DNA of 64,000 nucleotides from Candidatus Poribacteria bacterium (GTDB taxonomy: Bacteria; Poribacteria; WGA-4E; JAJDTR01). The notes under the pieces were generated by a model. It worked only from the letters and a program-made list of their open reading frames with translations. It ran no database searches and had not been told where the DNA came from. The position numbers and the translations under genes were made by a program. The stretch lies in contig JAPPIK010000041.1 in the NCBI GenBank assembly GCA_028820655.1, positions 1-64,000 of the forward strand, given 5' to 3'. Shown here in pieces: positions 44,369 through 53,898 of this stretch (position 1 is the first letter of the stretch; each line of letters starts with the position of its first letter).

Positions 44369-46248
44369 AGTATTCTTCTTTTCCCGTGAAGACCTCTTCC
44401 TTGCTGCTGCTCTGCTCTGTAGCCTCGTTATGTGTCCATGCTCCCGTCTATCCGTCCGACGGTTTGTCTATAGAACACACCAAAGTATCCAACCGACTGC
44501 ATGACGCGGCTGTTCACGAAAAACAGAAGGTCTGGATACTGTTCGAAGATAAAGGCATCTTATTGGAAAATGCGCTGCAAACGGCATTGGAAGCGCACAA
44601 ATCCCAAATGTCCCCGCGCACCAAGGACCGCCGCCTCCGCCGGGCCCACCGTCCTTTCCCCGATCTTACCGATCTCCCTGTACAGCCTTCGTACACTGAT
44701 GCGGTGCTCGAATTAGGCGGCAGACTGCGCGCCATGAGTCGATGGCTTAACGCGATCTCACTTGAGGCAACGCCCCCTGTGATCGCCAAGATTGCCCGCC
44801 TGCCCTTTGTCCGTGCGATTGATCCGATTGACGTTTATAGAAGAACCTCCCAACGCTTAGATTCATCATCGTATTCCTCGTCACACGAAGCCCCACCTCG
44901 CCGGGCACCATTGAATTACGGGGACTCGCTAACGCAAATTGAACAGATTCAAGCCAACTTTATGCATGAAGCGGGATTCTCCGGGTATGGAATGATAATC
45001 GGATTGCTGGATACGGGATTCAACTTAGACCACACCGCACTTCGGAAAATTGACGTTTTGGGCCAGCGTGACTTTGTCAATGATGACAACAATCCGGCCG
45101 ATGAGATCGGTCAAGACGATGCCGGAGAAGATGACCACGGTTCGATTGTACTCAGCATACTCGCGGCAAACACGCCGGGGACACTCATCGGGGTCGCATA
45201 CCGTGCCAGCTATCTACTTGCCAAGACGGAAAACGTTTTCGAAAACGGTCAGGAATTCGAACACGTCATCGAAGAAGACTGGTGGATAGAGGGGCTGGAA
45301 TGGGCGGAAGAGATGGGAGCGGAAATCATTGGCAGTTCGCTCGGTTACGCAAAATGGTACCGCTTTGAAGATCTTGACGGGAAGACTTCAAAACTGACGA
45401 TTGCCGCAAACCTCGCGGTGGAAAAGGGAATGTCGGTAATTGTCGCGGCAGGAAATCTGGGAGATCAACCCTTAGGCGATTTTGGATTAGGCGGGCGCAT
45501 CACGGTACCGGCGGACGGATTCGATGTACTCGCCATCGGAGCAGTTGACCGCCATGGCAGGAGTATCCGAATCAGTTCGCGAGGACCAACATTTGACGGA
45601 CGGATCAAACCGGATCTCTCCGCTCTGGGGCTCGGTGTCACGGGCATCGACCCGGGCACACGGAACCGTTACACTCATACGCATAGCGGCACCTCGGCGT
45701 CCGCGTCTTTGGGGGCGGGTGTGGTCGCGCTACTGAGTCAAGCATTCCCCCTGGCTACGCCTCGGGACATCGCAAATGCTCTTCGATCTACCGCCTCCCA
45801 ATCACACGCACCGGACAACGCTGTCGGGTACGGAATCATCCGCTGCCGCGCCGCTTATGAGACGTTGTTGGAGCAGTTTGGCGAAACTGGCACGCCCGAA
45901 ACTAGCAAAGTTAAAATCCGTTCCACCTCGCTGTCCACTACCTTGGGCGGCTTAAAACGCGGCGTCCTATTGCAAAACTATCCCAATCCGTTCAACGCGG
46001 AGACTTGGATCCCATTCAGACTGATGCAGCCGAGCCGAGTGACGCTTTGTGTTTACGACCTGCGAGGCGGTTTAATCCATAGTATTGCAATGGGGGAACT
46101 TCCAATCGGCGATTACTCGGCGAAGTCTGGGGCGGCATATTGGAACGGGCATAATGAGAACAACAATCCTGTATCGAGCGGCGTCTATTTTTGTGTGATG
46201 GAGGCTTCCGGGGAGACGCAAACGCGGAAGCTGATAGTGGTGGAATGA
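44356..46248 (+). CDS. Secreted S8 subtilisin-like protease with sorting tail
   Basis: A 630-residue exported serine protease. A signal peptide (about 1-35) and a propeptide-like region are followed by the S8 domain with catalytic Asp in IIGLLDTGFNLDH, His in GEDDHGSIVLSIL, oxyanion Asn in VIVAAGNLGD and Ser in SGTSASASLGAGVVALL. The last 90 residues form a FlgD/Por-like domain beginning LLQNYPNPFNAETWIPF and ending SSGVYFCVMEASGETQTRKL, the type used for sorting by type IX-like secretion or for surface attachment. AGGAG stands 7 bases before the ATG. It probably degrades extracellular protein. There is no inhibitor or partner gene next to it. Confidence 0.92.
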   Translation: MRLTQYSSFPVKTSSLLLLCSVASLCVHAPVYPSDGLSIEHTKVSNRLHDAAVHEKQKVWILFEDKGILLENALQTALEAHKSQMSPRTKDRRLRRAHRPFPDLTDLPVQPSYTDAVLELGGRLRAMSRWLNAISLEATPPVIAKIARLPFVRAIDPIDVYRRTSQRLDSSSYSSSHEAPPRRAPLNYGDSLTQIEQIQANFMHEAGFSGYGMIIGLLDTGFNLDHTALRKIDVLGQRDFVNDDNNPADEIGQDDAGEDDHGSIVLSILAANTPGTLIGVAYRASYLLAKTENVFENGQEFEHVIEEDWWIEGLEWAEEMGAEIIGSSLGYAKWYRFEDLDGKTSKLTIAANLAVEKGMSVIVAAGNLGDQPLGDFGLGGRITVPADGFDVLAIGAVDRHGRSIRISSRGPTFDGRIKPDLSALGLGVTGIDPGTRNRYTHTHSGTSASASLGAGVVALLSQAFPLATPRDIANALRSTASQSHAPDNAVGYGIIRCRAAYETLLEQFGETGTPETSKVKIRSTSLSTTLGGLKRGVLLQNYPNPFNAETWIPFRLMQPSRVTLCVYDLRGGLIHSIAMGELPIGDYSAKSGAAYWNGHNENNNPVSSGVYFCVMEASGETQTRKLIVVE

Positions 46249-46536
46249 GGTGAACCGAAGTTCGGCAAGGAAGAAGCACGGAATAGCGAAGGGAACGAAG
46301 GCCATTGGGAAGTGCGGGAGCACGCCGAGCGGAGAACGACTATGTTATGTCCGAAGAAACGGGCGCTCTAATGTCTACCCTTATATGCGATGAACGGGGA
46401 TGCGAAGAAGTGTCGGGTTTCACTGCGACCGTGGTCCTTTCGGATGAAACGAATTCGTGAAATCAATCTGGAGCGCAATTTTCCCGGTTTCCCGTTGACC
46501 CAAATCATCCGACTCTCGCTAATCTTTGGCAAAACA

Positions 46537-47604
46537 TTATATGAGCGAATCGAGGGTATTTCCGTCAAGTTTGGGAATGAGATGTAGAAGTAGATCCAAC
46601 GCTGCCGAATAGTCGTCGCTGTTGATAATCGACACGTGGCTATGAACATATCGCGCCGGTACGCCCAACACAATTGACGGTATGCCTCTTCCGACTTGAT
46701 GAATTGAACCCGCATCTGTTCCACCGGATTGACGCACGGCGAGTTGATGGGGAATCCGATGTGACTTCGCGGTCTCAATGACGAACTCACATAGCCGAGG
46801 GTTAGGAATCATCGTCGGGTCGTACAGCCGAATCTGTACCCCTCCGCCGAGTTTTCCCTGCACGGCGTCACTATCCGTACCGGGGGTATCGTCCGCAGGG
46901 GGTCCTTCCAAGACAATAGCGACATCGGGCTGGACAATCTGCGCCACTGTGCGGGCTCCGCGCAATCCCACCTCCTCTTGCGCACTGCCGGCGCCGATTA
47001 CCGTGTTCGGGTGATTACCGAGTTTTTGAAGAGTTTGAATCACAAGCGCCACTCCGAGTCGGTTGTCGAAGGCTTTTGCCGAAAACAGTTTCGTGTTCTG
47101 CATCGGCATGAAAGGTCCGTGGGGAACGATTGGGCAACCGGGTACTACGCCATATTCGTCGGAAGCCTGATAGTCATTTTCCGCGCCGATATCTATGAAG
47201 AGGTTCTGAATTTCCATCACTTTTTCACGCGAACCGGCACCGAGGAGATGAGGCGGGATCGAACCGATGACCCCGGGAATTTTTCCGTGCTTGGTCACGA
47301 TATTTACCCGTTGGGCAAGCAACGTATGCGCCCACCAACCTCCTACCGGAAGGAATTTCACATATCCGGACTCCGTCACGCGTTGCACGATAAAACCGAC
47401 CTCATCAAGATGAGAATCGAGGAGAACACGAGGTTCATTGACATCGCCCCGTTTAGTGCAGAAAATGCTTCCCAATCTATCTCTGTCGATCGGTCCAATA
47501 TCAGCGAGTCGGGATTGGAAAATCGCCTGTACTTCAGTTTCATGTCCTGGGATTCCCGCTGCTTGGGTCAATTCTTCAAGTAACTCGGTTGATTGCTTGT
47601 CCAT
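46537..47604 (-). CDS. M42-family aminopeptidase
   Basis: A metallo-aminopeptidase of about 355 residues, of the M42 (FrvX/glutamyl or tetrahedral TET-type) family. The dinuclear zinc ligands are visible: LLDSHLDEVGFI (His, with following Asp), FSAKAFDNRLGVAL (bridging Asp), GSAQEEVGLRGA (Glu pair), VLEGPPADD (Asp) and VPARYVHS (His). The start at 47604 follows AGGAAAAAAT and conserved sequence (TELLEELTQAAGIPGHE) begins there; a start at 47658 would add 18 residues without support. The enzyme should act on short peptides in the cytoplasm, possibly completing digestion begun by secreted proteases such as the S8 enzyme upstream, which is convergent with it. Confidence 0.92.
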   Translation of the reverse strand: MDKQSTELLEELTQAAGIPGHETEVQAIFQSRLADIGPIDRDRLGSIFCTKRGDVNEPRVLLDSHLDEVGFIVQRVTESGYVKFLPVGGWWAHTLLAQRVNIVTKHGKIPGVIGSIPPHLLGAGSREKVMEIQNLFIDIGAENDYQASDEYGVVPGCPIVPHGPFMPMQNTKLFSAKAFDNRLGVALVIQTLQKLGNHPNTVIGAGSAQEEVGLRGARTVAQIVQPDVAIVLEGPPADDTPGTDSDAVQGKLGGGVQIRLYDPTMIPNPRLCEFVIETAKSHRIPHQLAVRQSGGTDAGSIHQVGRGIPSIVLGVPARYVHSHVSIINSDDYSAALDLLLHLIPKLDGNTLDSLI

Positions 47605-48127
47605 ATTTTTTCCTATGGGTTTCTCCGAAGCACCGTGAAATATACACCTTGATGACAATAATGATAATACTTTTAATTGTTGGTACGCTGGGGCAGGTTC
47701 GGAATCCTGACCGAGCCCATTTTTTCAGTCTCCCGGGTGTGGCAAGAAACTGCATTTACCGAATATGTGCAAATGTGAATGCAATTTACTATAGAAACTG
47801 ATTGCGGGCGAGGTGCCATTCGAATTTTATCGGTTGCATTCCCGGAAATCTTGACACTGATCATGCCAAAACGGGATTTTCAATAGAGACGGGAAAGCAC
47901 ACAAACCCTTGCTATTTTACGCATTATACTTCATTTCGCAGCCTCATTCAATGGTCCGATAGGGTCGGCTTGGCAGGCGTCAATAAACAGAATGCGTCAA
48001 CCGGCGCAGGCATCACAGGGTTCGCAAAAATTATGGACAGGCCTCCCGGATTCTGGTACAATGGGATTACCACAGTGGTCTACTTCTTTAGGTTTCCGAA
48101 TTGGCTCAATCTGAAAGGAAGCATCAA
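47605..48127. other. Intergenic spacer between divergent genes
   Basis: About 520 bases holding the 5' sides of the M42 and HpcH/HpaI genes. No repeat or RNA gene is evident, and the ORF at 47802-48146 has no family resemblance. Promoters are expected but not clear. Confidence 0.35.
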
Positions 48128-48859
48128 ATGGCACAAAAGAATGTGAAACAGCGGATGCACGATGGGGAGGTTATCATCTGCGGGAAAATGGCACTGGGAT
48201 CAGATCCTGCCGACATTAGGGCTACGCTGGAAGCGGGCGGGATCGATCTGTTGCAGTGCGATAGTCAACACGTTCCGCTTAAGGAGGAACAACTCATTCC
48301 CTATTGCAACATCGCCGAGGAATACGATGTTCCGGTACTTTTTCGGATAAAGAACACGCGCTTAACCTACCAAATCGGAAATTGGGCAGATTTGGGCCCC
48401 ACGGGTTTCGAGGTGCCGCAGGTGGAAACCGAGGCAATGGTCGACGAAGCGCTGGATGCCCTGTATTACCCTCCCTTCGGCAAGCGTAGTTGGGGGCCCG
48501 CTTATGGATTCGGATTCACACCGGACCGCGAACGCGTCGAGTACGCTACATGGTGGAATGAAACTTGTATACTCCTGTTACAGGTGGAGTCCATCAACGC
48601 AGTCACAAACGCACTAAAATTCGCCAAAACGGGGGTTGATTGTATATCGTTCGGTCCCGCGGATTTGACCATTAACTTGAGCTCTTACCCGCACCATCCG
48701 TTAAGTCTACCTTCATCCGCTCATCACATCCTATCAGACGAGATTGTGCGTCACGTTGGCGATCAGCTAAAGGGCAGCGGAGTTTCAATCTGCCTTCGCG
48801 GCATCGAACCGGAAGACCGGGATAGGTACATTGACATGGGGGTCAACGTGTTTTTGTAA
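48128..48859 (+). CDS. HpcH/HpaI-type class II aldolase
   Basis: A protein of about 243 residues of the HpcH/HpaI aldolase/citrate lyase fold, a divalent-metal pyruvate aldolase acting on 4-hydroxy-2-oxo acids. The expected metal site is present (LLLQVES, with Gln and Glu; FGPADL, with Asp), as are the general base region DSQHVP (His) and the Arg in VLFRIKNT. It is somewhat divergent from HpaI and KDGA aldolases. AAGGAA before the ATG at 48128 supports that start over one nine codons upstream. In context it could cleave the 2-keto-3-deoxy acids made by the dehydratases, an inference. Confidence 0.85.
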   Translation: MAQKNVKQRMHDGEVIICGKMALGSDPADIRATLEAGGIDLLQCDSQHVPLKEEQLIPYCNIAEEYDVPVLFRIKNTRLTYQIGNWADLGPTGFEVPQVETEAMVDEALDALYYPPFGKRSWGPAYGFGFTPDRERVEYATWWNETCILLLQVESINAVTNALKFAKTGVDCISFGPADLTINLSSYPHHPLSLPSSAHHILSDEIVRHVGDQLKGSGVSICLRGIEPEDRDRYIDMGVNVFL

Positions 48860-48970
48860 TACTGCGCGCCGGAACGGTTGCAGTGAGTTGACATGCCCAA
48901 GAGTTTACGCATCGGGTGCTCGGAATCTTATTTTGTGCCTTGTAGATTCTAATCCTGAAAGGAGACAAAA

Positions 48971-49396
48971 ATGGCTCCGGAACAACAGGGCAGACACGAT
49001 CTGATTGAATATCAGATACAGGACAATGTTCGTTTAGAGGTGTATTGGCGGGATGATCGGGCTGGTTATGGACCGGCAGTGTCCATCTATGCGTACGATC
49101 AGGAGGTTTTGCGGCTCGACTGTTTTGGGGAAGAAAACGATAAACAGGGCAAGGGGCATTGCCACATCAACTTGCGGCAGACCAAAGCGCGGCAGTGGAA
49201 TTACCTACCCGGAACAGTCAGGGATCATATTGGGCAGGCAATGCACGATATGCGAGAGAATCTGAACTACTGTCTGCATACCAATGTTGACGAGAGGATT
49301 CAGCAAACCACGGTTGATTCCGACACCCTAGAGCCGGTTGCCCACCAAGTCGAAACGAAAATGCTTGGGTTCATGAATCAACTTCGCTTGGAATAA
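48971..49396 (+). CDS. Conserved-looking small protein, unknown function
   Basis: A 141-residue cytoplasmic-type protein after a good AAAGGAGA ribosome site. It has an alternating beta pattern in the first 85 residues (VRLEVYWRDDRAGYGPAVSI; VLRLDCFGEENDKQGKGHCHI), with Cys and His that could bind a metal, and a helical second half (GTVRDHIGQAMHDMRENLNYC). No known family is recognised with certainty. It lies 111 bases after the aldolase gene on the same strand and may be co-transcribed with it. Confidence 0.65.
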   Translation: MAPEQQGRHDLIEYQIQDNVRLEVYWRDDRAGYGPAVSIYAYDQEVLRLDCFGEENDKQGKGHCHINLRQTKARQWNYLPGTVRDHIGQAMHDMRENLNYCLHTNVDERIQQTTVDSDTLEPVAHQVETKMLGFMNQLRLE

Positions 49397-49403
49397 CAGA
49401 AAT

Positions 49404-49580
49404 GCAGTGACTAGTGGTCAGTGGCGAGTGACCAGTAAAAGCGGGCGAAGCATAATACCTTAGTCGTGCGATAACGGCTTAATTCCGCTAAGAACACTTA
49501 TCTAGATTTGGTTATCACAATTTGTGTGCCAAGGTTGCGAACGAAAAAACCGAGTCCCCGAGAAGAAACTCGGATTCAGG
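49404..49580. repeat. Two intergenic palindrome-type repeats
   Basis: At 49404-49437 a GTGACTAGTGGTCAGTGGCGAG run with an ACCAGT end can fold on itself and resembles a run at 59654-59680. At 49542-49580 a hairpin (CCGAGT... ACTCGG) belongs to the GAAAC...GTTTC family found elsewhere in the window. It ends just after the enolase-family gene stop on the opposite strand and may act as a terminator. Confidence 0.45.
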
Positions 49581-49615
49581 GCAAGTGAGTCTACCCGACA
49601 GGGCAATACGCGGAT

Positions 49616-50758
49616 TTATCGACTGACTACAAATCCGTCCGCCGCAACAGATTTCGCAAAAACCTCTTCATCCAATCGCAGACCGAATCCGGGGGTGTCG
49701 GGAACATTGACACGTCCTTCAGAGATTTCATAGTCGGAGGCGTCCAGACCGGCGGTTTGCGCTTCATCCCATTCGACGAATTCAAAGCGCCGGACTTTTG
49801 CCGCCAAATGAGCTGCGGCAAAGTTGCCGTAATGACCGCCGTAGTGGTGAGGCGCGGTGCCAATCTCCCATGCGTCGAGTTGGGGCCCTAGTTGTATCCA
49901 GTGGGTGAAGCCGGGATTGAAGATGTCATACTGGATGATATCAATCAAGCCTTCTCGCGCCCAATTAACCAAATTGGGTGAAGCGTCGCCCTCTCCATCA
50001 GCAATGCGTGTCTCCAATCCCTCTTTGTCTAGCCATTCGCGCAGGCTGGCGTAGAATTTCGGATCTTCGTGGAAAGCTTCCTCTATCCAGTACACGTTAG
50101 CCTCGGCGCTCCTACCCAACACCCTTTTCGTCAAACTCAAATTATATCCGTTATTCGCATCTATCAGGATGACCGCGTCTTCGCCCACGGCTTCTCGGAC
50201 GGCGCGGATGACGAGGACATCTCTTGCCGTTCCTTTCTCAAGCGGCATGTGCATCGCGCCGCGTCCGACCTTAATTTTGAACGCTCTATGCCCCCGCGCC
50301 ATCCCTTCCAAAGCCTCCGAGGCAATCAGCGCCGCCGCTTCGTTGTCGTCTTTCAAGTGAAGGTCATCGATATACAATGAGGTGTCGTAACAAGGCACAC
50401 GAAAGCCCTCGTTGCTATCCGGTTTGCCTCCCAACATCGCGTATACGGGTTCGCCGGTAAGTTGTCCCGCAAGGTCCCAGAGTGGATATTCAAGCACCCG
50501 AAAACGCTTGTCAACACCGTGTTCCGGATCGAACATCCGGCTTAGCTGAATGCCGACAAGCGAATGTGCTTGTTCTTTGGTAATCGGCGACCAACCAAAA
50601 CCGGTTGCGCCACTATCAGCGGTAATTCGGGCGATGCCGAGTCTAACTTGTGTGCCATGTTCTCCGAGACGCGAGTTGCATCCGGCGTTACGGGGTCTTG
50701 TTCCGGTCAGGAGGGTCCATTCAATTCGATCGATGATTGAATTGTTCATAAAGCTCAT
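49616..50758 (-). CDS. Enolase-superfamily sugar-acid dehydratase/racemase
   Basis: A 380-residue member of the mandelate racemase/muconate-lactonising subgroup. The capping domain (about 1-120) precedes the barrel. The catalytic K-x-K appears in RAFKIKVGRG, the first metal ligand in VILIDANNGYN, the second in YWIEEAFHEDP and a third acid in RIADGEGD; a late His occurs in APHHYGGHYGNF. This layout is typical of sugar-acid dehydratases and racemases. Together with the dehydratase-like and aldolase genes it points to sugar-acid catabolism. The exact substrate cannot be told. No strong ribosome site is seen before the ATG; an internal ATG three codons later is possible. Confidence 0.86.
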   Translation of the reverse strand: MSFMNNSIIDRIEWTLLTGTRPRNAGCNSRLGEHGTQVRLGIARITADSGATGFGWSPITKEQAHSLVGIQLSRMFDPEHGVDKRFRVLEYPLWDLAGQLTGEPVYAMLGGKPDSNEGFRVPCYDTSLYIDDLHLKDDNEAAALIASEALEGMARGHRAFKIKVGRGAMHMPLEKGTARDVLVIRAVREAVGEDAVILIDANNGYNLSLTKRVLGRSAEANVYWIEEAFHEDPKFYASLREWLDKEGLETRIADGEGDASPNLVNWAREGLIDIIQYDIFNPGFTHWIQLGPQLDAWEIGTAPHHYGGHYGNFAAAHLAAKVRRFEFVEWDEAQTAGLDASDYEISEGRVNVPDTPGFGLRLDEEVFAKSVAADGFVVSR

Positions 50759-50951
50759 TCGGAAATACTAAGAATGGTTAGTACGGTCTCCCCAGCCATT
50801 GATGGGGATTGAATAATTTGGGTTCGCCGCAAAAACCGGGGTAACGATCATAAGTTTCAAGAAGGCTGTGAGAAAGAAGGTGAGAGTTCAAGACCCCTGC
50901 TCGTCCAAAACTACGAGTAGGCGTCGGCGCATGGAGGAGTGTGAACGGTAG

Positions 50952-52193
50952 TTACTTCCTAGCCATCAAGTGTCTTCCGCGATGCTGCCGACACTTGTAC
51001 GTGCCGCCATAATGCCGCTCATAGATATACTCGTAGACACCCTCCGATACACTGCGTAGGATTTCCGTGCGCCGACTCACCCAGGAACCGAAGGACTGCG
51101 AGCGATTCCGAAGATTGGTCTTGGTTGTGTCCTCGATGATACCGGTAAGAATATATGCTCGCTGCTTACCCTTTGGGTCAGAGATGACTAGAATTCCACT
51201 ATCGCCGACCATTCCATACACGGTGCCGGTTTTGTTATAGACGCGAACGCCGCGCGGTATGCAAGTTTTATCGTAAAGACGATCGCCCTTTGGCAAGCCC
51301 AAGTAATGTTTCATTTTCGCCGAATGCGGAAGATGCCCCAGCCACAATTGATTATAGAAACGGTTCATATCGTGGGCGGAGGTCATGTTTCGATAGGTGC
51401 GCCCGCCGCTCGGAATGTATTCTACGACATGGGTTTGTTCAAAATAGGGATAGTTCCACCTGAGGAGTTGATTCACGCGCGTCGGGCCGCCAATCAATCT
51501 AATGAAATAGTTCGTCGAGGAATTATAGCTTCTCTGAATCATGTTTTTCAGATGTCTACGATTCTGGTTTGTGTGGCGCAGCCGCCCTTGTCGAACCTCG
51601 TGAAAATAAACCAACATAACAAAGTTTTTGATAAAGGATGCCGCCATCATGGGTTGATCTTCGTTAATCGAGACAACCTTCTTTCCTTTGGAAATGTCGT
51701 AAACCACAAAGCTGGTTCGGTCTGTCGATGCCAACCTACGCCTGTATCGGTTACTTTTGATATATCGATCAATTCCCGCCTCAAGAGGAGAATCCACCGT
51801 AAACTCTAGCGGCACCGTTTTTTTCTGCGAGGTCTTGCTAGAAGGATTTTGGGGCACTCGTCCGCGATTCTGGAGGAGATCCGATGCTTCATAGTCTTGC
51901 TGTTTTTGTAAATTGGCTTGGCAAAGCAACGGCGCACCTTGTAGCTCCAACTCGGCGCTGTCCACGGGGTCGCCAGCCCCACGTTGCATTGGACCGAAAC
52001 ATCCGGCGCCGATGTCCTCCGCGTCGGCATTTTCTTTCAACGGTTCCTGCATGTCAGACGTAGAACTCTTGTCGGTACTTTCTCCCCAGCAGAAGACGGC
52101 GCCGCCGTTAATAGTTTCCAACAGCGGCGATGAAAGGAAAACGGTCGAGAAAAAGACAAAAACTATCCGGAGATTTCTTCTCTTAGAATTCAT
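50952..52193 (-). CDS. Exported serine hydrolase, class A beta-lactamase-like
   Basis: A protein of about 413 residues. A signal-like N-terminus (RIVFVFFSTVFLSSPLLETI) is followed by about 110 residues of low-complexity, probably disordered sequence. The penicillin-recognising domain comes next, with the active-site SxxK in MMAASFIKNFVML, an SxN-type motif in SYNSSTNYF and KTG in YNKTGTVYGMVGD. The position of the class A Glu166 is not evident, so it may be a D,D-peptidase or other serine hydrolase rather than a resistance enzyme. The start at ATG 52193 places the signal peptide at the N-terminus. It stands alone on the minus strand. Confidence 0.82.
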   Translation of the reverse strand: MNSKRRNLRIVFVFFSTVFLSSPLLETINGGAVFCWGESTDKSSTSDMQEPLKENADAEDIGAGCFGPMQRGAGDPVDSAELELQGAPLLCQANLQKQQDYEASDLLQNRGRVPQNPSSKTSQKKTVPLEFTVDSPLEAGIDRYIKSNRYRRRLASTDRTSFVVYDISKGKKVVSINEDQPMMAASFIKNFVMLVYFHEVRQGRLRHTNQNRRHLKNMIQRSYNSSTNYFIRLIGGPTRVNQLLRWNYPYFEQTHVVEYIPSGGRTYRNMTSAHDMNRFYNQLWLGHLPHSAKMKHYLGLPKGDRLYDKTCIPRGVRVYNKTGTVYGMVGDSGILVISDPKGKQRAYILTGIIEDTTKTNLRNRSQSFGSWVSRRTEILRSVSEGVYEYIYERHYGGTYKCRQHRGRHLMARK

Positions 52194-52235
52194 ACAGGAA
52201 TCTACCTTCGACTGACGCATTTCGTTAAAAATCAT

Positions 52236-52734
52236 ACCTATCTACAATATTGGACATTCGGAGTGCGGAACCGCATCGATCTCAACGGTGCTTAATGGCA
52301 CCCATGGAATAATTGCATTACAACCTAATCGGATTTTGGCTGTCAGACCTACTTGGATGGTCGTACAGCTACCTTCCTGGACCGCCTATGAGCCTCATAC
52401 GACGATTAGCAGCAATGCCACTTTAGGTCATTTGCAGCGACGGAGTTTTGATCGAGACCCAAGTCTCGCACTTACAGGGCGAATTGCGCGTGGAATCGGC
52501 TAAAGGTCTTTATCGCACGAAATAACCTGTGGGATCTCAATTGCTGTTGGAACCCTTCGTTTGATCTCCCGTGATGCCAATTGGTCAATTGCTCCTTCCT
52601 TTTTCAGGCGTTTTATTTCCCCCGATTCGATCGAATAATCTGACAGAATGTGCTACAGAAGCTTCGCTCCTAACGAACTGTTCTCAACCAATAGCGGTGC
52701 CGTATGTCTGAACTCTGGTAAGTTGCAACTCGGT
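52236..52734. other. Intergenic spacer, nothing recognised
   Basis: About 500 bases between the beta-lactamase-like gene and the 3' end of the barrel-protein gene. ORFs at 52288-52503 and 52648-52863 have no family resemblance, and the second overlaps the next gene antisense. No repeat family of this window is present. Confidence 0.35.
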
Positions 52735-53883
52735 TTAACTTACATCGGACGACGAGGAATGGATTTCCTCAATGATTTCTACATTCGCTCGCGGAAGCGT
52801 AATTTGGGCGCCGTCTTCCAACTCAACTTCCAAAACACGTACGTTCGCTCCGGTTTCAAGTAGCTGCAACTCGACGGGCAAAGCGGTTACACGGCCAAGT
52901 TTTCCGAAATGCGGCTCACGAATGACGCGAATCGGCGTTCCGACCTCAAGTCGTCCGGCAACGACCGCATCCTCAATCAGATCCTCGCTTGATTCGGTCG
53001 GAACAATGATTTCCGGACGTACGACTCCCGCGCGAATTTGGGTGGTACCATTGATTGATGTTTTGAGACCTTGTCGTTCTCTAAGCAGGTTAAAAGTGCG
53101 ATCCGCCATTCGGATTTTTCCAAAGCCCTCCGTCACCACGAGAGTGATACCGATGTCTTCTGATCCCGTGATAGCGACACCGAGTTCGTAACCCAACAGT
53201 TCCCGAAGATCTTGGTCATCAATGCCGCCCGCAATCAACCCTCTGACTCCGCCTCGTATGGCTTCCCGAATCGCATCGTGCGAGACAATCGACCCTCCGA
53301 CAAGGATCTTGCCACGGTGTTCAGGTTGAATCAAATCCGGGGTGAGCGGAGCGTCGGGAGAGTCGACGACAACTTCCAGCACACCAAGGGTTTCACCGCC
53401 GATGCCGAAGATTCCCTGAATGTAAGTACCGTAGGTTTCAACGGTAATCCCTTCATCACCAGCGACTTCAGCGACAGATCCGTCCACATAAGCAATCACT
53501 TCGACAGGGATTGGCGCCTCCCGAAGTATTACCTGCCCGGTGACGTTAGAGATGTTCTCGACCTCGCCGGTAATCGGTGAACGCACTTGTGACTTGAAAA
53601 GCCCGAAAATACCTTGCGTTTCAGCCAGGACTTCATCTTTTTCAACCGGTTCCCCTACATTTTTGATTGTGTATTCCACCACATCGTTGGCCGGTACACT
53701 AAGTTTATTTGCGATGTTTACCAACTGCACATTTCCGGGCAGATCAGCCTTTGCAACGACGTCATTGGCATGAACGTAGTTCCCAACGTCTACAAGCACG
53801 GTGCCCTTGAGCGGGAGTCTACGCTCTTTGCGTATCGTCATGCCTTTAGAGACTTTGAGTCCCGGCGTATAGGCGTGTGCCAT
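52735..53883 (-). CDS. Lipoyl/biotinyl-like barrel protein, unknown
   Basis: A 382-residue soluble protein built of beta-strand repeats. Residues 20-130 contain two segments in the style of a biotinyl/lipoyl carrier barrel (KGTVLVDVGNYVHANDVVAK; VRSPITGEVENISNVTGQV), but no AMK or DKA-type modification lysine is visible. Residues 170-260 have a Rossmann-like ring of glycines (GGSIVSHDAIREAIRGGVRG). The last 80 residues form a KOW/SH3-like barrel (GTPIRVIREPHFGKLGRVTA). I do not recognise a named family. It directly follows the CPBP protease gene, with 15 bases between them, so they are likely one operon. Confidence 0.78.
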   Translation of the reverse strand: MAHAYTPGLKVSKGMTIRKERRLPLKGTVLVDVGNYVHANDVVAKADLPGNVQLVNIANKLSVPANDVVEYTIKNVGEPVEKDEVLAETQGIFGLFKSQVRSPITGEVENISNVTGQVILREAPIPVEVIAYVDGSVAEVAGDEGITVETYGTYIQGIFGIGGETLGVLEVVVDSPDAPLTPDLIQPEHRGKILVGGSIVSHDAIREAIRGGVRGLIAGGIDDQDLRELLGYELGVAITGSEDIGITLVVTEGFGKIRMADRTFNLLRERQGLKTSINGTTQIRAGVVRPEIIVPTESSEDLIEDAVVAGRLEVGTPIRVIREPHFGKLGRVTALPVELQLLETGANVRVLEVELEDGAQITLPRANVEIIEEIHSSSSDVS

Positions 53884-53898
53884 GCATCAGACCTCGTT

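Noticed and set aside
46978-47583. Plus-strand ORF of 201 codons
   Set aside because: It is antisense to the M42 peptidase gene, whose zinc ligands are all present.
50952-52193. Class A beta-lactamase resistance gene
   Set aside because: SxxK, SxN and KTG are present, but the Glu166 region is not evident and the long disordered N-terminal part is atypical, so only a general serine hydrolase call is made.
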